Shown here one piece after another: positions 26,355 through 33,689 of a stretch of 64,000 nt of DNA. Source of the stretch: Streptomyces sp. NRRL S-337 (GTDB lineage Bacteria > Actinomycetota > Actinomycetes > Streptomycetales > Streptomycetaceae); contig NZ_JOIX01000027.1 in the NCBI RefSeq assembly GCF_000720175.1, forward strand, positions 21,143-85,142. Direction: 5' to 3'. The position numbers and the translations under genes were made by a program. Within the stretch, counting starts at the first letter, position 1. Each line of letters starts with the position of its first letter. The notes below the pieces were generated by a model, which did no database searches, was not told the origin of the DNA, and saw only the letters and a list, made by a program, of their open reading frames with translations.

Positions 26355-27281
26355 CTATTGCGCGGTGATGATACGAACGTCGCGCCCGTCCGCCGCGGAA
26401 CCACCCGGCCGGTTCTGCCAGCCCTTCCCCGAATCGGCCGCCGTCCACGTCCGGCCGGCGTAGGAGATCTGTTCGATGCGCAGCTCCGCGGAGTGGGCCA
26501 TCGCCCAGGTCGCCAGCTCCCAGCCGCGCCGCGCGCCCTCGGACCCCGGGCCGCCGCCCTGCCCCACCGGCACCGTCACCCCGCGGTTGCTGCCCGCGCC
26601 GCGGCCCCCGGCGGCGTCCGTCCGCGGCAGCACCCCGGCCCCGAACTCCCGCACCAGCTTCTCCCGCACCGTCGCGGCGCCGCCCGCCCGGCTGTCCTCC
26701 GGCCGGCTCTCCGTGCAGGTCATCGCGCCCGGGTCGCGCCCGGTCAGCGCGCCGGTCAGCCGCGCGGCGTTCGCCTCGTGCTTCGCGTACGCCTGCGGAT
26801 AGCCGCTGCGCTGCACCTTCTGCGCGGCGACGGTCAGCGGCAGCCGGGAGTAGCCGGGCACCTTCGCCAGATGCCGGTAGAACTCCTCGGCCGAATAGAC
26901 CGGGTCCATGATCTGCCGCACCGTGCCCCAGTCCTGGGACGGCCGTTGCTGGAAGAGCCCGACCGAGTCCCGGTCGCCGAATTCGATGTTGCGCAGCCCG
27001 GACTCCTGCATCGCGGTCGCCAGCGCGATGGTCACCGCACGCTCCGGCAGGCCCCGCGAGGACGCCACCGCCGAGATCGTCGCGGCGTTGGCGGCCTGCT
27101 CCGGCGACAGCTCGTACGCCTCCTCGTCCCCCTCGGCGCGCACCGTGCAGTGCGGCGCCCCGGGGCCACCGGTGATGTACTGCACCAGGAGGTAGCCGGC
27201 CAGCCCGAGCAGTACGGCGAAGGCTGCGGCGAAACGCCACAGACGCGTGCGGCGGACGGCAAAGGCGGGGCGGGCGGACAC
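26355..27281 (-). CDS. Membrane-anchored lysozyme-like (lytic transglycosylase fold) protein
   Basis: 308 residues. The N-terminus has a basic stretch and one transmembrane helix (FAAAFAVLLGLAGYLLVQYI, about 15-34). The external domain contains ATAMQESGLRN, with the Glu in the position of a lysozyme catalytic acid, then DSVGLFQQRPSQDWG and YPQAYAKHEANAARL, the helical lysozyme-like pattern found in many actinobacterial wall hydrolases. The middle is a Gly/Pro linker, and the end (RRGWELATWAMAHSAELRIEQISYAGRTW) is a second conserved segment. Similar proteins are sometimes mislabelled as heavy metal transporters. It starts with a GTG behind a leaderless-type TACGGT, divergent from dapE. Confidence 0.83.
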   Translation of the reverse strand: MSARPAFAVRRTRLWRFAAAFAVLLGLAGYLLVQYITGGPGAPHCTVRAEGDEEAYELSPEQAANAATISAVASSRGLPERAVTIALATAMQESGLRNIEFGDRDSVGLFQQRPSQDWGTVRQIMDPVYSAEEFYRHLAKVPGYSRLPLTVAAQKVQRSGYPQAYAKHEANAARLTGALTGRDPGAMTCTESRPEDSRAGGAATVREKLVREFGAGVLPRTDAAGGRGAGSNRGVTVPVGQGGGPGSEGARRGWELATWAMAHSAELRIEQISYAGRTWTAADSGKGWQNRPGGSAADGRDVRIITAQ

Positions 27282-27287
27282 GAGCCC

Positions 27288-27293
27288 ACCGTA
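27288..27293 (-). promoter_or_regulatory. Leaderless -10 box for the lysozyme-like gene
   Basis: TACGGT on the minus strand, six bases before the GTG at 27281, no ribosome site. It is back to back with the dapE -10 box only 15 bases away. Confidence 0.55.
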
Positions 27294-27308
27294 CTGGAGT
27301 GCTGCCGA

Positions 27309-27314
27309 TAGGGT
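27309..27314 (+). promoter_or_regulatory. Leaderless -10 box for dapE
   Basis: TAGGGT seven bases before the dapE ATG at 27322, no ribosome site. The two divergent start codons are only 40 bases apart, so both promoters overlap in their -35 regions. Confidence 0.65.
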
Positions 27315-27321
27315 CGGAACC

Positions 27322-28422
27322 ATGGAGCGCACCACACACACCCCGGCCCTCGACCTGTCGCTCGACGCCGCCGCGCTCACCGCGCAGCTGGTCGACATCC
27401 CCTCCGAGAGCGGCAACGAGAAGGACCTCGCCGACGCGGTCGAGAACGCCCTGCGCGCCCTGCCGCACCTGACCGTCGACCGGTACGGCAACAACGTCGT
27501 GGCCCGTACGCAGCTGGGCCGCGACGAGCGGGTGGTGCTCGCCGGACACCTCGATACCGTGCCGATCGCGGACAACCCCCCCAATGTCCCGTCCCGGCTC
27601 GACGAGGACGGCGTCCTGTGGGGCTGCGGCACCAGCGACATGAAGTCCGGCGTCGCCCTCCAGCTGCGGATGGCCGCCACGGTCCCCGCGCCCAACCGGG
27701 ACCTCACCTTCGTCTTCTACGACAACGAAGAGGTCGCCGCGCACCTCAACGGCCTCGGCCATGTCGCCGACGCCCACCCCGAGTGGCTCGCCGGTGACTT
27801 CGCCGTCCTCCTGGAGCCCTCCTACGGCCAGGTGGAGGGCGGCTGCCAGGGCACCCTCCGGGTCCTGCTGCGCACCACCGGGGAGCGCGCGCACTCCGCC
27901 CGCAGCTGGATGGGCGCCAACGCCGTCCACGCCGCCGCCCCGATCCTGGCGAAGCTCGCCGCCTACGAGCCGCGCCGGCCGGTGATCGACGGCCTCGAAT
28001 ACCGAGAGGGCCTCAACGCCGTCCGCATCGAGGGCGGCGTCGCCGGCAACGTCATCCCCGACGCCTGCACGGTCACCGTCAACTTCCGCTACGCCCCCGA
28101 CCGGACCCCGGAAGAGGCGATCGCCCACGTCCGCGAGGTCTTCGCGGACTGCCCGGTCGACGAGTTCGTCGTCGACGACCACTCCCCGGGCGCGCTGCCC
28201 GGGCTGTCGCACCCCGCGGCCAAGGCGTTCATGGCGGCCGTCGGCGGCACCGCGATGCCCAAGTTCGGCTGGACCGACGTCTCCCGTTTCAGCGCCCTGG
28301 GCGTCCCGGCCGTCAACTACGGCCCGGGGGATGCGCTGCTCGCGCACAAGAAGGACGAACGGGTCGAGACCGGGCGCATCGCGCACTGCGAGGAGCGGCT
28401 GCGCGCCTGGCTCACCGCCTGA
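27322..28422 (+). CDS. dapE: Succinyl-diaminopimelate desuccinylase
   Basis: Di-zinc aminohydrolase that hydrolyses N-succinyl-LL-diaminopimelate; 366 residues, normal length. The metal-binding blocks are VLAGHLDTVPIADN (His), WGCGTSDMKSG (bridging Asp), FYDNEEV (catalytic Glu and Glu) and the dimerisation domain EGGCQGTLRVLLRTTGERAHSAR. The C-terminal His lies in AVNYGPGD...AHKKDE. I chose the ATG at 27322 since it stands right behind a leaderless-type promoter and starts the conserved region; an upstream in-frame start would run into the divergent gene. It works with dapC in the same pathway, feeding peptidoglycan and lysine. Confidence 0.96.
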   Translation: MERTTHTPALDLSLDAAALTAQLVDIPSESGNEKDLADAVENALRALPHLTVDRYGNNVVARTQLGRDERVVLAGHLDTVPIADNPPNVPSRLDEDGVLWGCGTSDMKSGVALQLRMAATVPAPNRDLTFVFYDNEEVAAHLNGLGHVADAHPEWLAGDFAVLLEPSYGQVEGGCQGTLRVLLRTTGERAHSARSWMGANAVHAAAPILAKLAAYEPRRPVIDGLEYREGLNAVRIEGGVAGNVIPDACTVTVNFRYAPDRTPEEAIAHVREVFADCPVDEFVVDDHSPGALPGLSHPAAKAFMAAVGGTAMPKFGWTDVSRFSALGVPAVNYGPGDALLAHKKDERVETGRIAHCEERLRAWLTA

Positions 28423-28438
28423 GAAGCCGGCAAACGCC

Positions 28439-28463
28439 CCCGGGACCGGTCGCCGATCCCGGG
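28439..28463 (+). terminator. Hairpin after dapE
   Basis: CCCGGGA (28439-28445) and TCCCGGG (28457-28463) pair around an 11-base loop, 16 bases after the dapE stop. Confidence 0.4.
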
Positions 28464-28545
28464 CGGACCAGCGGAATTCCCCTGCGCTTCAGGCCGTCGG
28501 ATCTACGCTGAAACGGCAAACGATCGTCAGCGGAGGGAGCATGTC

Positions 28546-29301
28546 ATGGCCAGTCCCGAGGGAGCACCGGCCCCCGGTGAGCAGCGGCTGGGTCGCGTTC
28601 TGCGCCGCCACGACCAGGTGCAGGCCGGCACCACCGACCAGCGGCTGCTGGACTCCGCAGGCCCCTCCGAGTGGGTGCACACCGACCCCTGGCGTGTGAT
28701 GCGCATCCAGTCGGAGTTCGTCGAGGGCTTCGGCGCGCTGGCCGAGCTGGGCCCGGCCGTCAGCGTCTTCGGCTCGGCCCGTACGCCGCGCGACTCCAAG
28801 GAGTACGAGATCGGCGTGCGGATCGGACGGGCCCTGGTGGAGGCGGGCTTCGCGGTGATCACCGGCGGCGGCCCGGGCGCCATGGAGGCCGCCAACAAGG
28901 GCGCCCACGAGGCCGGTGGCACCTCCGTCGGACTGGGCATCGAGCTGCCCTTCGAGCAGGGCATGAACCCGTATGTGAACCTCGGTGTCGACTTCCGGTA
29001 CTTCTTCGTCCGCAAGACGTGTTTCGTGAAGTACGCCCGGGGATTCGTGGTGTTGCCCGGCGGGCTGGGCACCCTCGACGAACTCTTCGAGGCGCTCACC
29101 CTCGTCCAGACCCGCAAGGTCACCCGCTTCCCGATCGTGCTGTTCGGCACCGCCTACTGGTCCGGGCTGGTCGACTGGCTGCGCGACACCCTCATCGCCC
29201 AGGGCAAGGCGTCGATGCACGACCTGGAGCTGTTCCACCTCAGCGACGACGTGGACGAGGCGATCGCGCTGGTGACCAAGGAGGTCGGCCTCCAGCCCTG
29301 A
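28546..29301 (+). CDS. LOG-family cytokinin-riboside-monophosphate phosphoribohydrolase-like protein (TIGR00730)
   Basis: 251 residues, Rossmann-fold. The two family motifs are present: GGGPGAMEAANKGAHEAGG and PGGLGTLDELFEA (PGGxGTxxE, with the catalytic Glu and Arg). LOG proteins release the base from nucleoside 5'-monophosphates; in M. tuberculosis Rv1205 produces cytokinins. The first 45 residues (GEQRLGRVLRRHDQVQAGT) are an actinobacterial extension. The ATG has GGAGGGAG about seven bases upstream. The order dapE-LOG-folP2 is the same as in mycobacteria. Confidence 0.94.
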   Translation: MASPEGAPAPGEQRLGRVLRRHDQVQAGTTDQRLLDSAGPSEWVHTDPWRVMRIQSEFVEGFGALAELGPAVSVFGSARTPRDSKEYEIGVRIGRALVEAGFAVITGGGPGAMEAANKGAHEAGGTSVGLGIELPFEQGMNPYVNLGVDFRYFFVRKTCFVKYARGFVVLPGGLGTLDELFEALTLVQTRKVTRFPIVLFGTAYWSGLVDWLRDTLIAQGKASMHDLELFHLSDDVDEAIALVTKEVGLQP

Positions 29302-29318
29302 GCGGGCCGGGGAGCCCG

Positions 29319-30179
29319 CTACGCCAGGCCCCGGCGGGCGACCGCCGGGGGCCGGTGGCCGGCGATCGAGGAGACCATGTCGAGGATCTGGCGGGTCTCG
29401 GCGACCTCGTGGACGCGGTAGACCTGGGCGCCCAGCCAGGCCGACACCGCCGTGGTCGCGAGGGTGCCCAGCAGCCGCTCCTTGACCGGCCGGTCGAGCG
29501 TCTCGCCGACGAAGTCCTTGTTGGACAGCGAGACCAGCACCGGCCACCGGGTCGCGGTCATCTCGTCCAGCCGGCGGGTCGCCTCCAGGCTGTGCCGGGT
29601 GTTCTTGCCGAAGTCGTGCCCCGGGTCGATCAGGATCGCGTCCCGCCGCACGCCCAACTCCACGGCCCGCTCCGCCAGTCCGAGGGTGACCCGCAGGATG
29701 TCGGCCATCACGTCGTCGTAGCCGACCCGGTGCGGGCGGGTGCGCGGCTCGACCCCGCCGGCGTGGGTGCACACCAGGCCGACGCCGTACCGCGCGGCCA
29801 CCTCGGCCAGCAGCGGATCGACCCCGCCCCAGGCGTCGTTGAGCAGGTCCGCGCCGACCTCGCAGACCGCCTCGCCGACCTCGTGCCGCCAGGTGTCGAC
29901 GCTGATCACCACATCGGGGAACCGCTTGCGCACCTCGGCCACGAAACCGACCGTGCGGCGGGCCTCCTCCTCGGCGCTGACCTCCTCGCCGGGCCCCGCC
30001 TTGACGCCGCCGATGTCGATGATCGCCGCGCCCTCGGCCACCGCCTGCTCCACCCGGGCCAGCGCGGGCTCGTCACGGAAGGTGGCGCCCCGGTCGTAGA
30101 ACGAGTCCGGAGTCCGGTTGACGATCGCCATGATCACCCGCTCGTCCGGTCCGAACTCGCGATTACCCAGCCGCAGCAT
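29319..30179 (-). CDS. folP2: Dihydropteroate synthase homologue, FolP2 type
   Basis: 286 residues, TIM-barrel. MAIVNRTPDSFYDRGATF matches the start of FolP2, where canonical synthases have NVTPDSF. Other blocks are GAAIIDIGGVKAGPG, VVISVDTWRHEV, LLNDAWGG, CTHAGGVEPRTRPHRVGYDDV and ILIDPGHDFGKNTRHSLE. Mycobacterial FolP2 (Rv1207, M. leprae FolP2) is reported not to have dihydropteroate synthase activity. The same gene neighbourhood (LOG before, DivIVA-like and tagA after) makes this the FolP2 orthologue; the folate enzyme is probably encoded elsewhere. The start is the ATG at 30179 with GGAGAGGAAG upstream. A longer frame is ignored because it overlaps the divergent promoter. Confidence 0.9.
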   Translation of the reverse strand: MLRLGNREFGPDERVIMAIVNRTPDSFYDRGATFRDEPALARVEQAVAEGAAIIDIGGVKAGPGEEVSAEEEARRTVGFVAEVRKRFPDVVISVDTWRHEVGEAVCEVGADLLNDAWGGVDPLLAEVAARYGVGLVCTHAGGVEPRTRPHRVGYDDVMADILRVTLGLAERAVELGVRRDAILIDPGHDFGKNTRHSLEATRRLDEMTATRWPVLVSLSNKDFVGETLDRPVKERLLGTLATTAVSAWLGAQVYRVHEVAETRQILDMVSSIAGHRPPAVARRGLA

Positions 30180-30270
30180 TCCCTGACTTCCTCTCCGTGG
30201 TCCGGGAGCGACCCTAACTGTCACACCCGCATGGCACGATCGGAGCAGGCACAAGTCCGGGGAGTTGGTC

Positions 30271-30714
30271 GTGTTCTGGTTCTTGCTGATCGCGATGGTC
30301 GTGGTGGTCGCCGCGGTCACGCTGGTGGTCGTCGGCGGTGACGGCGGTGGCCTGCGGGACGCGGAGCCGGACCGGCTGTCCGACCCGCTGCCCGTGGACC
30401 GCCCGCTGGGCCGTGCCGACGTGGACGCCGTCCGGCTGCCGGTGACCGTGCGGGGCTACCGCATGGACGACGTCGACGGGGTCCTGGACCGGCTGGGTGC
30501 CGAGCTGGCCGAGCGGGACTCCAGGATCGCCGAGCTGGAGGCCGCGCTGGCCGGGGCGCACGCCGCGGCGATGGGCGGCCCGGGGCTCATACAGGACGGC
30601 CCGGCCGCGCCCGGACCGGTGCCGGATACGCGAACGGGGGCCGGCGGCGGCCGCTCGGGGGACGCGGACGGGGCCGGGGCCCAGCGCGGCCCGGAAGAGG
30701 GGGAGGGCCGATGA
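30271..30714 (+). CDS. DivIVA-domain membrane protein (Rv1209-like)
   Basis: 147 residues. One transmembrane helix at the N-terminus (FWFLLIAMVVVVAAVTLVV), a Pro/Asp-rich spacer, then a short DivIVA-type segment (VRLPVTVRGYRMDDVDGVLDRLGAEL, read in two blocks) followed by a coiled coil ERDSRIAELEAALAGAH and a Gly-rich tail. The GTG at 30271 is preferred: GGGGAG at 30259-30264 is six bases upstream, whereas the TTG at 30265 would touch it. It overlaps tagA by ATGA. The DivIVA-like unit suggests recruitment to curved membrane at poles or septa (inference). Confidence 0.85.
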   Translation: MFWFLLIAMVVVVAAVTLVVVGGDGGGLRDAEPDRLSDPLPVDRPLGRADVDAVRLPVTVRGYRMDDVDGVLDRLGAELAERDSRIAELEAALAGAHAAAMGGPGLIQDGPAAPGPVPDTRTGAGGGRSGDADGAGAQRGPEEGEGR

Positions 30715-31316
30715 GCGGTGTGGTGACGGAGCCGGACGGGATCCCGCGCTGCCCGTGGGGCATGGAGTCCGCGCAGATGGCGGACTACCGCGCCTACCAC
30801 GACACGGAATGGGGCCTGCCGGTCCACGGCGACGACGCGCTCTTCGAGCGGATGAGCCTGGAGGCGTTCCAGTCCGGCCTGTCGTGGATCACGATCCTGC
30901 GGCGCCGCCCCGGGTTCCGCGCCGCGTTCGCCGGGTTCCGGATCGCGGCGGTGGCGCGGTTCACCGAGGCGGACGCCGAGCGGCTGCTCGCCGACCCCGG
31001 CATCATCCGCAACCGAGCCAAGATCGCCGCGACGATCAACAACGCCAAGGTCGCCGCCGCGCTGGCCCCCGGCGAGCTCGACGAGCTGATCTGGTCCTTT
31101 GCCCCCGCCCGGGCCGGCCGCCCGGTGCCCCGCACGGTGGGCGAGGTGCAGCCGGTGACCCCGGAGTCCACGGCGCTCGCCAAGGACCTCAAGAAGCGCG
31201 GCTTCCGCTTCGTCGGCCCGACCACGGCGTACGCGATGATGCAGGCCTGCGGCCTGGTCAACGACCATCTGGCGGACTGCCATGTCCGGGCGGCGGTGGA
31301 GGCGGCGGCCGGCTGA
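30711..31316 (+). CDS. tagA: DNA-3-methyladenine glycosylase I
   Basis: Base-excision repair enzyme, 201 residues, slightly longer than the E. coli Tag. The zinc knot is visible: Cys14 (CPWG), His30 (YRAYHDTEWG), His186 and Cys190 (VNDHLADCH), with the same spacing at the C-terminus as in Tag. LEAFQSGLSWITILRRRPGFR contains the active-site region, and LKKRGFRFVGPTTAYAMMQACG the substrate pocket. The start overlaps the DivIVA-like stop (ATGA). It converges with a crotonase gene. Confidence 0.96.
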   Translation: MSGVVTEPDGIPRCPWGMESAQMADYRAYHDTEWGLPVHGDDALFERMSLEAFQSGLSWITILRRRPGFRAAFAGFRIAAVARFTEADAERLLADPGIIRNRAKIAATINNAKVAAALAPGELDELIWSFAPARAGRPVPRTVGEVQPVTPESTALAKDLKKRGFRFVGPTTAYAMMQACGLVNDHLADCHVRAAVEAAAG

Positions 31317-31393
31317 CCCGGTCCGGCCGGTGGGCGGCCCCGGCCCGCGGGGCGGCCCGTCCGGCCCGTCCGGCCCGGCCGGCCGGCTGAGGA

Positions 31394-32194
31394 TCAGCGG
31401 CCGAGGAAGACCGGCTTCTCCTTCTTCACGAACGCCTCGACCGCGATGTGGTGGTCCTCCGAGGCCCCGGCCCGGCCCTGCAGCTCGTCCTCCTTGCCGA
31501 GGGTCTCGGTGAGCGAGTGCCCCGCCCCGTAGGCCAGCGACTCCTTGATCGCGGCGTACGCGGCGGTCGGTCCCTGAGCCAGTCGGCGGGCGACCGCCGC
31601 GGCCTCCTCGGCCAGCTCGGCGGCGGGTACGACCTTGTTGGCGATGCCCAGCTCGTACGCCTCCTGGGCACTGATCGACCGCGGGAAGAGCAGCAGGTCG
31701 GCGGCGCGGCTGTGGCCGATCAGCCGGGGCAGGGTCCAGGACACCCCGGAGTCGGCGGTCAGCGCGACGCCGGCGAACGAGGTGTTGAAGGAGGCGGTGT
31801 CGGCGACGACGCGGTAGTCCGCGGCCAGCGCGAACCCCGCACCGGCGCCCGCCGCGACCCCGTTGACCCCGGCGACCACCGGCTTGGCCATCCCGGCCAG
31901 CGCGGTCACGATCGGGTTGTAGTGCTCCCGCACGGTGTTCATCGTGCCGCCGGAGCCGGTGGCCCGGTCCTCGGCCAGCAGGCCGATGTGTTCCTTGAGG
32001 TCCTGGCCGACGCAGAACGCCCGCCCGGTGGCGGTCAGCAGCACCGCGCGGACGGCGGGATCGGCCGCGGCCTCCTGGAGCGTGTCCCGCAGGAGCACCT
32101 TCGTCTCGACGTTCAGCGCGTTCATCGCGTCGGGGCGGTTGAGCGTGATCGTCGCGAGTCCGTCGGTCACGTCGTAGGGCACGGTGTCGGCCAT
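31394..32194 (-). CDS. Enoyl-CoA hydratase/isomerase family (crotonase)
   Basis: 266 residues. The oxyanion-hole segments are visible: AVLLTATGRAFCVGQDLKEH and VAGVNGVAAGAGAGFALAADYRV; ADSGVSWTLPRLIG is the usual third segment. Position 3 of the catalytic region does not show the twin Glu of true enoyl-CoA hydratases, and AFCVGQDLK resembles PaaG-like isomerases, so the exact reaction is open. The start is the ATG at 32194; a GGAGGGG site lies upstream and a dyad at 32225-32244 falls in its leader. It stands alone between convergent tagA and divergent DUF3117. Confidence 0.9.
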   Translation of the reverse strand: MADTVPYDVTDGLATITLNRPDAMNALNVETKVLLRDTLQEAAADPAVRAVLLTATGRAFCVGQDLKEHIGLLAEDRATGSGGTMNTVREHYNPIVTALAGMAKPVVAGVNGVAAGAGAGFALAADYRVVADTASFNTSFAGVALTADSGVSWTLPRLIGHSRAADLLLFPRSISAQEAYELGIANKVVPAAELAEEAAAVARRLAQGPTAAYAAIKESLAYGAGHSLTETLGKEDELQGRAGASEDHHIAVEAFVKKEKPVFLGR

Positions 32195-32520
32195 AGTTGG
32201 GAATCCCCTCCGTCGCGGCTCGGCACTGCCCGGTGGCGGGCAGTCAGCGCTCAGGATGCCGGAGATCATCGGCGGTTCGCATGTGACGTACATCAAAGAT
32301 TGCGGGCGCGTCGGGAGTCGGCAGGCGGAGAAGTATCGCAGCCCGCTCCCCGAATTGGGTGGGTTTGCGGGTGCGAGTTGCCGAAGGGATGCTGCCTGAT
32401 GTTGGTCATCGGGTCGTTCGATGCGGGATAATGGCCTGGAAGCAATGTGTTCGATGCCGGTGACACGTGCCTATCCGGGCCGTCGGCTGAGATGAGCTGG
32501 TTTCAGGAAGGGGAACGAGC
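32195..32520. other. Divergent promoter region between crotonase and DUF3117 genes
   Basis: 326 bases without a gene. On the plus strand GGGATAATGG at about 32423-32432 looks like a -10 element for the DUF3117 gene, about 90 bases before its start; a TTGGTC at 32403 could be a loose -35. Near the crotonase start there is an 8-base inverted repeat (32225-32244). The middle is less G+C-rich than usual. Confidence 0.5.
32225..32244 (-). promoter_or_regulatory. Inverted repeat in the crotonase leader
   Basis: ACTGCCCG and CGGGCAGT in perfect dyad around GTGG, 31 bases before the crotonase ATG. It could be an operator or a small leader hairpin. Confidence 0.5.
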
Positions 32521-32688
32521 ATGGCGGCCATGAAGCCGCGGACGGGTGACGGCCCGCTCGAGGTGACCAAGGAGGGGCGGGGCATCGTCATGCGCGTTCC
32601 GCTCGAAGGCGGCGGGCGGCTCGTCGTCGAGCTGACCCCCGACGAAGCCAAGGCCCTCGGAGAGGCGCTGGAGAAGGTCACCGTCTGA
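32521..32688 (+). CDS. DUF3117 small protein (55 aa)
   Basis: 55 residues: MAAMKPRTGDGPLEVTKEG, then RGIVMRVPLEGGGRLVVEL and a final amphipathic helix EAKALGEALEKV. This is DUF3117, highly conserved in actinobacteria; it corresponds to Rv1211, also next to tagA. It looks like a small beta-sheet plus helix. The ATG follows GGAAGGGGAA. It has no known function. Its high conservation and compact basic-acidic pattern suggest a nucleic-acid or protein partner (inference). Confidence 0.93.
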   Translation: MAAMKPRTGDGPLEVTKEGRGIVMRVPLEGGGRLVVELTPDEAKALGEALEKVTV

Positions 32689-32800
32689 CAAGGGTGAGAC
32701 ACCGGCGGATGCCCGGGCCCGCGTGAGCCCGGAACCCCAGCCGAGACCCCGGCCCCGGCAGGCGGCGCGCAGTGACGGCGCGCCGCGTGCCGGGGCCGTT

Positions 32801-32887
32801 CGCATGTCCGAACACCGCGTGCCCTGGACCGCATGCCCGAAGATCCCGTGCCTCACACCGCATGCCCGAAGATTGCGTGCCCAAGGG
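32801..32887. repeat. Three tandem 29-base repeats
   Basis: Units at 32801-32829, 32830-32858 and 32859-32887 share CGCATGCCCGAAGAT followed by CGTGCC, with a variable last six bases; the first copy is more diverged. They lie in the non-coding gap after DUF3117, 36 bases before the stop of the convergent methyltransferase gene. They are contiguous, so not a CRISPR array. The palindromic GCATGC core could bind a protein. Confidence 0.85.
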
Positions 32888-32923
32888 TCGTGGCCCGGGG
32901 TCACGTGGTGCGGACGGGGGCGC

Positions 32924-33607
32924 TCAGCCGCGCTTGACCGCGCAGAGCAGGCCGTCGCCGACCGGCAGCAGGGACGGCACCAGCGTGGTGCTCTCCCGCA
33001 CCGCCCGCAGCAGCTCGCGCAGCCGCAGCACCTCCGCGGGCTGCATCGCCGAGTCCACCGTCCGGCCGTCGGCGAAGACGCCCTCGAAGCAGACCAGACC
33101 GCCGGGGCGCAGCAGCCGCAACGATTCGGCGAGGTATTCCAGGCACTCCATCAGGTCGCCGTCGCAGAAGACGAGGTCGTACCCGCCGTCCGCCAGCCGC
33201 GGCAGGACGTCCAGTGCGCGGCCCGGGATGAAGCGGGCGCGGTTGCCGGCGAAACCCGCGGCGCGGAACGCCTGCTTGGCGAAGGCCTGCCGCTCGGGCT
33301 CGCAGTCGACGGTGGTCAGCACGCCGTCCGGCCGCATGCCGTGCAGGAGGTAGATGCCCGACACGCCCGTGCCGGTGCCGATCTCGGCGACGGCCTTGGC
33401 GTCGACGGTGGCGGCGAGCAGCCGCAGGGCCGCGCCGGTGCCGGTGGTCACCGTGCGGATGCCGGCCTCGCGTGCGCGGTCACGGGACCAGCGCAGGGCG
33501 GCCTCGGTGGTGCCGTCGATGGTCCCGGCGCCGTACGCCTCGGCGAATGCCAAGCTCGTCTGCCGGTTGCCGGTAATGGCCCTCTCCTGTCCCCGTAGTT
33601 GACGCAA
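32924..33607 (-). CDS. SAM-dependent O-methyltransferase (Rv1220c-like)
   Basis: About 216-227 residues, class I methyltransferase close to catechol/caffeoyl-CoA O-methyltransferases. AVAEIGTGTGVSGIYLL is the SAM loop, LTTVDCEPERQAFAKQAF motif Post I, and YDLVFCDGDLMECLEYL motif II with the metal-binding Asp. The first ATG/GTG/TTG in frame is the TTG at 33607, used here. However, AGGAGAGG (33588-33581) is perfectly placed for an ATT at 33577, right where orthologues begin (TGNRQTS). The true start may thus be non-canonical. It is divergent from sigE, as in mycobacteria. Substrate unknown. Confidence 0.88.
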   Translation of the reverse strand: MRQLRGQERAITGNRQTSLAFAEAYGAGTIDGTTEAALRWSRDRAREAGIRTVTTGTGAALRLLAATVDAKAVAEIGTGTGVSGIYLLHGMRPDGVLTTVDCEPERQAFAKQAFRAAGFAGNRARFIPGRALDVLPRLADGGYDLVFCDGDLMECLEYLAESLRLLRPGGLVCFEGVFADGRTVDSAMQPAEVLRLRELLRAVRESTTLVPSLLPVGDGLLCAVKRG

Positions 33608-33630
33608 CCGTGACTGTATCCGCTGTGTGC

Positions 33631-33658
33631 GGGAACCCGCAGATGGGACCGGGCGTTA
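33631..33658 (+). promoter_or_regulatory. ECF-type (SigE-like) promoter upstream of sigE
   Basis: GGGAACC (33631-33637), 16 bases, then CGTT (33654-33657) followed by A. This is the -35/-10 pattern GGGAACC-N15/16-CGTT of mycobacterial SigE and related ECF factors. It ends 32 bases before the sigE GTG, which fits autoregulation. Confidence 0.8.
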
Positions 33659-33689
33659 AAGAGGGGGAGGAGGAAGACGGGGGGACGCA

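Noticed and set aside
32801..32887. Repeat array considered as CRISPR
   Set aside because: Repeats are contiguous with no spacers, only three copies, and no cas genes are near.
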